Origin: Prevotella sp. UBA2742
GTDB taxonomy: Bacteria > Bacteroidota > Bacteroidia > Bacteroidales > Bacteroidaceae
Assembly (NCBI GenBank): GCA_002353485.1
Contig: DEJS01000010.1
Span: forward strand, 62,001 to 126,000
Direction of reading: 5' to 3'
Length of the DNA: 64,000 nt
Part shown: one piece after another, positions 60,270 through 64,000 of the stretch
Position numbering within the stretch: the stretch's first letter is position 1
Layout: each line of letters starts with the position of its first letter
Made by a program: the position numbers and the translations under genes
The notes under the pieces: model-generated
Seen by the model: the letters and a program-made list of their open reading frames with translations, nothing else
What the model was told of the DNA's origin: nothing
Database searches by the model: none

Positions 60270-62573
60270 TTACTCGTTGTCTACATTGATTGTCTTTTTC
60301 ACCTTATCAACATAAGCGTCAATAGAGGCTACGGCCACGATATTGACGACGTCGCGTACCGATGCTCCGAAGTCAATGAAGTGGATGGGCTTGTTCAGTC
60401 CCATCTGGATAGGACCTATAATCTCAACATCAGCGTCCAACATCTGCAGCATCTTATAGCTAGAACGAGCGGAAGTCAGGTTGGGGAATACCAATGTGTT
60501 GACATCCATACCATTGAGCTTGGTGAACGGGTACTGTTCGTCACGCAGTTCACGGTCCAGGGCGAAGCCTATTTGCAGCTCTCCATCGATAGGCAGGTCG
60601 GGGAAGTGTTCCTGCATGTACTCCACGGCACGCTTTACTTTCTTGGCTCCGTCATTCTGGTTACTTCCGAAGTTAGAGTGGCTTATCATGCCTATGACAG
60701 GTTTCTCGTTGAAGAACTTCACACTCTTCGAAGCCAGTTTGGCAATGTCTATCAGTGTATCGGTGTCGGGGTTCTCGTTGACCAGTGTGTCAGCGATGTA
60801 GAGGGTACCACGTGCCGAGTTGATGATGTGCATTGCTCCAAAGTGCTTATACTGCGGACGGATGCCTATTACTTCGTTAACAACTTTAATGGTATTCGAG
60901 TATTTGGTGTACAGGCCAGTAATGAAGGCATCGGCCTCGCCAGTCTCTACCATCATCATGCCAAAATAGTTGCGCTCGAACATCTTGTCGTTGGCTTCTT
61001 GAAAGGTATAGCCCTCGCGTTGGCGTTTCTCTGTAAGAATGTGGGCATACCGTTCGCGGCGCTCCTGCTCTGAAGGATGGCGCAGGTTGACAATCTCTAT
61101 GCCATCGATGTTAAGGTCGAGTTTGTCTGCCAATTTCTGTATCACCTCGTCGTTACCCAGCAGTATAGGTTCGCAGATGCCCTCAGCCTTGGCTTGTACG
61201 GCAGCCTTGAGCATGGTGGGGTGGATAGCCTCTGCGAAGACCACGCGCTGCGGATGGGCGGCAGCAGTGGCATAGAGCTTCTGGGTGAGCTTGGTCTCCT
61301 GACCCAGTAGGACGCTCAGTGAACGTTTGTATTCGTTCCAGTCTTCTATTGTCTTACGAGCTACGCCACTGTTGATGGCGGCTTTGGCTACCGCAGCTGA
61401 AACCTCGGTAATGAGGCGTGGGTCGACGGGCTTGGGGATGAAGTAGTCGCGCCCGAAACTGAGGTTGTTCACCTTGTAGACATCATTTACCACGTCGGGT
61501 ACGGGCTGTTTGGCCAGGTCGGCAATTGCCAGCACAGCGGCCATCTTCATCTCCTCGTTGATAGCTGTGGCGTGGACGTCAAGTGCTCCACGGAAGATAT
61601 AAGGAAATCCGATGACGTTATTAATCTGGTTGGGGTAGTCAGTACGTCCTGTAGACATCAGTACGTCGGGACGGGCCTCCATGGCGTCCTCGTAGCTGAT
61701 TTCTGGTACAGGGTTGGCCAGGGCGAAGATGACAGGGTCTTTGGCCATAGTTTTCACCATGTCCTTTGAGAGTACGTTGCCTTTTGATAGCCCTACGAAT
61801 ACATCGGCTCCGTTGACGGCTTCGGCCAGTGTATGGATATCAGTACGGCTGGTGGCAAAGAATTTCTTCTGTTCGTTCAAATCCTGGCGTGCTATGCTAA
61901 TGACTCCTTTTGAGTCGAGCATCACAATGTTCTCCTTTTGTGCACCCAAGGCCATATATAGCTTAGTACACGATATGGCAGCAGCACCGGCACCATTGAC
62001 AACGATGCGTACCTTCTTGATGTCCTTGCCACACACCTCCAGCGCGTTCTTCAGTCCAGCTGCCGAGATGATGGCCGTGCCGTGCTGGTCGTCGTGCATC
62101 ACGGGAATATCAAGACTCTTCTTCAGTCGCTCTTCAATGTAGAAACACTCTGGGGCCTTGATATCTTCCAAGTTGATGCCTCCGAAGGTAGGGGCGATGC
62201 GCTCCACTGCCTCACAGAATTTTTCGGGGTCTTTTTCGTTTACCTCGATGTCGAATACATCGATACCACCATATATTTTGAATAGTAGTCCCTTGCCTTC
62301 CATCACGGGTTTGCCGCTCATGGCACCAATGTCGCCGAGTCCCAGCACGGCAGTGCCGTTTGAGATGACGGCCACTAAGTTGCCCTTGTCGGTATAGCGG
62401 TATGCGTCGTCAGGATTTTGCTGTATTTCCAGACAGGGGTATGCCACGCCAGGTGAATAGGCTAATGAGAGGTCGGTTTGCGTGCGATAGGCCTTGGTAG
62501 GCTTTACTTCAATTTTGCCTGGTCGGCCGGTCTCATGATACTCGAGTGCGGCCTCTTTAGAAATCTTTACCAT
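60270..62573 (-). CDS. maeB: NADP-dependent malic enzyme with phosphotransacetylase-like domain
   Basis: A 767-residue hybrid enzyme converting malate to pyruvate with NADP+. The malic enzyme part (about 1-430) shows [35 protein letters not shown] (catalytic Lys region), [28 protein letters not shown] (nucleotide binding) and [10 protein letters not shown]. The second part (about 430-767) is a phosphate acetyl/butyryltransferase fold used for regulation ([38 protein letters not shown]). ATG 62573 gives the family start; the longer frame begins inside the promoter. A -7 box lies at complement(62646..62653). Confidence 0.96.
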   Translation of the reverse strand: MVKISKEAALEYHETGRPGKIEVKPTKAYRTQTDLSLAYSPGVAYPCLEIQQNPDDAYRYTDKGNLVAVISNGTAVLGLGDIGAMSGKPVMEGKGLLFKIYGGIDVFDIEVNEKDPEKFCEAVERIAPTFGGINLEDIKAPECFYIEERLKKSLDIPVMHDDQHGTAIISAAGLKNALEVCGKDIKKVRIVVNGAGAAAISCTKLYMALGAQKENIVMLDSKGVISIARQDLNEQKKFFATSRTDIHTLAEAVNGADVFVGLSKGNVLSKDMVKTMAKDPVIFALANPVPEISYEDAMEARPDVLMSTGRTDYPNQINNVIGFPYIFRGALDVHATAINEEMKMAAVLAIADLAKQPVPDVVNDVYKVNNLSFGRDYFIPKPVDPRLITEVSAAVAKAAINSGVARKTIEDWNEYKRSLSVLLGQETKLTQKLYATAAAHPQRVVFAEAIHPTMLKAAVQAKAEGICEPILLGNDEVIQKLADKLDLNIDGIEIVNLRHPSEQERRERYAHILTEKRQREGYTFQEANDKMFERNYFGMMMVETGEADAFITGLYTKYSNTIKVVNEVIGIRPQYKHFGAMHIINSARGTLYIADTLVNENPDTDTLIDIAKLASKSVKFFNEKPVIGMISHSNFGSNQNDGAKKVKRAVEYMQEHFPDLPIDGELQIGFALDRELRDEQYPFTKLNGMDVNTLVFPNLTSARSSYKMLQMLDADVEIIGPIQMGLNKPIHFIDFGASVRDVVNIVAVASIDAYVDKVKKTINVDNE

Positions 62574-62645
62574 TGTGTTGCGCTTTAAATATAAAATTTG
62601 TGTATAGTGTAGTCTGGTCGTTACTATCTTTCTTTTTTTAGTCGG

Positions 62646-62653
62646 CAAAGATA
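62646..62653 (-). promoter_or_regulatory. -7 box of the maeB promoter
   Basis: TATCTTTG on the minus strand, 72 bp before the maeB start. The 100 bp between it and cdd is AT-rich, and I see no gene or clear terminator there. Confidence 0.6.
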
Positions 62654-62751
62654 CGAAATAAAACCGAAAACCGTGCTTTTTTTTAATCTTTTTAGTATCT
62701 TCTCTGTTAAGCAGGCTTTCTATATGTCGTATGTTAAGTGGGTGAACAGGA

Positions 62752-63225
62752 CTAAAACTCAGTAAACGACAGGGGCATCAGTTGCTTGATGCCATCGATG
62801 ACATAGATTTGCTTCTGTCCGTATAGCAGGATGCGTACAGGACGCTTGAAGCGTGTCTCTGTCTCAATGATGACTTGTCTGCATACGCCACAGGGACTGA
62901 TGGGCTCATCTGTCAGTTGTCCTGATGTGTCGCGGGCGGCAATAGCCAGCATTTCGACCGCATGGTCTGGATACAGGGAGCCTGCAGCAAACAAGGCGGC
63001 ACGTTCTGCACACGTGCCAGCAGGAAAAGCTGCATTCTCCTGGTTGCAGCCCATGACGGTCACACCGTTGTCCAACAACACGCTGGCTCCAACGTGGAAG
63101 TGTGAGTAGGGGGCATACGAACGCTTCGTGGCTTCGATAGCCTCGTTCAAAAGGGATTGCTCAAGTTCGCTCAGCTCGTCCATCTGAGCACTCAAAAAAG
63201 TCGTTTTATACGCTACTTCCTTCAT
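62752..63225 (-). CDS. cdd: cytidine deaminase
   Basis: A 157-residue enzyme deaminating cytidine and deoxycytidine in pyrimidine salvage. The FHVGASVLLDNG strand is followed by the catalytic GTCAERAALFAA (zinc-binding Cys and proton-shuttle Glu) and SPCGVCRQVI (two more zinc-binding Cys). This is the three-cysteine tetrameric type. It is slightly longer than the Bacillus enzyme, by an N-terminal extension of about 20 residues. It is divergent from the glucosaminidase gene across a symmetric promoter pair at 63241-63276. Confidence 0.95.
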   Translation of the reverse strand: MKEVAYKTTFLSAQMDELSELEQSLLNEAIEATKRSYAPYSHFHVGASVLLDNGVTVMGCNQENAAFPAGTCAERAALFAAGSLYPDHAVEMLAIAARDTSGQLTDEPISPCGVCRQVIIETETRFKRPVRILLYGQKQIYVIDGIKQLMPLSFTEF

Positions 63226-63240
63226 ATATTTCCGTTTTTT

Positions 63241-63276
63241 GTTGCAAATATACTTATTTTTCTTTATTTTTGCAAC
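63241..63276. promoter_or_regulatory. overlapping divergent promoters of cdd and the glucosaminidase gene
   Basis: Rightward: GTTG (63241-63244), 20 bp, TATTTTTG (63265-63272). Leftward on the other strand: GTTG (63273-63276), 20 bp, TATATTTG (63245-63252). Each -33-like element directly abuts the other promoter's -7 box, so the two are arranged almost symmetrically. Confidence 0.7.
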
Positions 63277-63294
63277 TCAAAAGCAAGATAATTG

Positions 63295-64000
63295 ATGAAA
63301 CGGACTCTTTTTTCACTCTATATAGCCATCGCCTTTGGTTCTTCTGCCGCCGCACAAAGTATGGTGTGGAACCAGCGTTACCAGGATTACTTCGATACTT
63401 ACAAGGACGTTGCTATCGAACAGATGATAAAGCATAAGATACCTGCCAGTATCACGCTGGCGCAGGGCGTGCTGGAGTCGGGAGCCGGTCGTAGCGAGTT
63501 GGCTACCAAAGGTAAGAATCATTTTGGCATCAAGTGTAATGGATGGACGGGGCGAAGGACTTATCATGATGACGACGAGCGCGGCGAGTGCTTTAGGGCA
63601 TACGACACGGTGTATCAAAGCTACGAAGACCATTCGGCGTTTCTCACAGGCAGTCAGCGCTATAGTCGCCTGTTTAGTCTGAAACTGACTGACTACAAAG
63701 GCTGGGCTCGCGGTCTGAAGGCCTGTGGCTATGCCACAAGTCCTACTTATGCCAGTAAGTTGATACAGATCATCGAGCTCTATAAACTTTACAGGTATGA
63801 CACGGCGAAAGGCTATGATGCATTCCAGACACGGCAGATAGAGCAGGGCGATCTGCGCCATGTCTATGCTTTCAACGATAACTACTATGTCTATGCCAAG
63901 CGTGGCGATACCTACCGTAGCCTGTCAGAAGAGGTTGGCGTCTCTCGTCGTAAACTGGCTAAATATAATGAGCGTGACAAGAACGATGTCTTAGAAGAAG
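63295..64000 (+). CDS. secreted glucosaminidase with LysM-like region (3' end outside window)
   Basis: The frame is open from ATG 63295 to the window end (235 codons, no stop). A signal peptide (MKRTLFSLYIAIAFGSSAAAQ) is followed by a mannosyl-glycoprotein endo-beta-N-acetylglucosaminidase-type domain, about 35-180. The visible motifs are ASITLAQGVLESGAGRSELA (catalytic Glu), KGKNHFGIKCN, FRAYDTVYQSYEDHS and KACGYATSPTYASKLIQ. A LysM-like region then begins (VYAKRGDTYRSLSEEVGVSRR). It probably cleaves peptidoglycan during growth or division and resembles flagellum-independent FlgJ/LytG enzymes. Confidence 0.92.
   Translation, partial: MKRTLFSLYIAIAFGSSAAAQSMVWNQRYQDYFDTYKDVAIEQMIKHKIPASITLAQGVLESGAGRSELATKGKNHFGIKCNGWTGRRTYHDDDERGECFRAYDTVYQSYEDHSAFLTGSQRYSRLFSLKLTDYKGWARGLKACGYATSPTYASKLIQIIELYKLYRYDTAKGYDAFQTRQIEQGDLRHVYAFNDNYYVYAKRGDTYRSLSEEVGVSRRKLAKYNERDKNDVLEE

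Overview
The window looks like chromosomal DNA of a Bacteroidales bacterium, most likely Prevotella or a close relative (inference). Almost every start region lacks a Shine-Dalgarno sequence. Instead the Bacteroidetes promoter TTTG-N19-20-TAnnTTTG recurs, often as TACCTTTGCACC, upstream of the tRNA, map, rpmB, rsmG, ytxH and other genes. Its cognate primary sigma factor, the short form without region 1.1, is encoded at 59250-60122. Typical lineage families are present: the Bat aerotolerance operon, DUF4295, DUF5686, PorT-like barrels, and secreted proteins ending in a GIYI..NKK-type tail.

Layout. 1-1245: end of alanine dehydrogenase, then a leftward ytxH / holin-like / small-protein stress cassette. 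1418-8653: rightward housekeeping run (SPOR lipoprotein, ruvX, def, TPR protein, small secreted protein, thrS, nspC). 8711-14776: accessory region with a degenerate histidine kinase, an 11-bp repeat hairpin, a toxin-antitoxin pair between near-identical 23-bp direct repeats, a 1338-residue repetitive secreted protein and a translationally coupled 60-residue peptide. 14910-14983: tRNA-Arg(ACG) and a terminator. 15057-22316: outer-membrane barrel, divergent membrane-bound LytTR regulator, htpG, and an RsbU-like phosphatase. 22455-29494: map, tsaD, cinA-like, rpmB, rpmG, DUF4295, ftsY, rimO and two HU-family genes, the second membrane-anchored with a LysM-like tail. 29779-37963: Bat operon with BatB-BatC and BatD-BatE fused. 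38010-47045: PAP2, queA, nadE, DUF4375/DMP19-like, smpB, a metH without reactivation domain, and a GH10-like hydrolase. 47250-64000: MBL hydrolase, rsmG, HAD phosphatase, panB, an MFS carrier, the AddB/AddA pair, DUF5686 barrel, rpoD, maeB, cdd, and the start of a glucosaminidase.

Most genes are ordinary core genes. The unusual content is regulatory and structural. A 15-bp perfect inverted repeat takes in the htpG start codon. A 9-bp direct repeat with LytTR-type spacing lies between a LytTR gene and a divergent barrel gene. A TA cassette appears inserted in the leader of a surface-protein gene. Several intergenic arrays have 7-, 8- or 11-bp periods, most with inverted copies. One histidine kinase has lost its phospho-accepting histidine. 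The cdd/glucosaminidase promoters form a nearly symmetric face-to-face pair.

All calls come from reading the sequence and from family knowledge; no database search was run.
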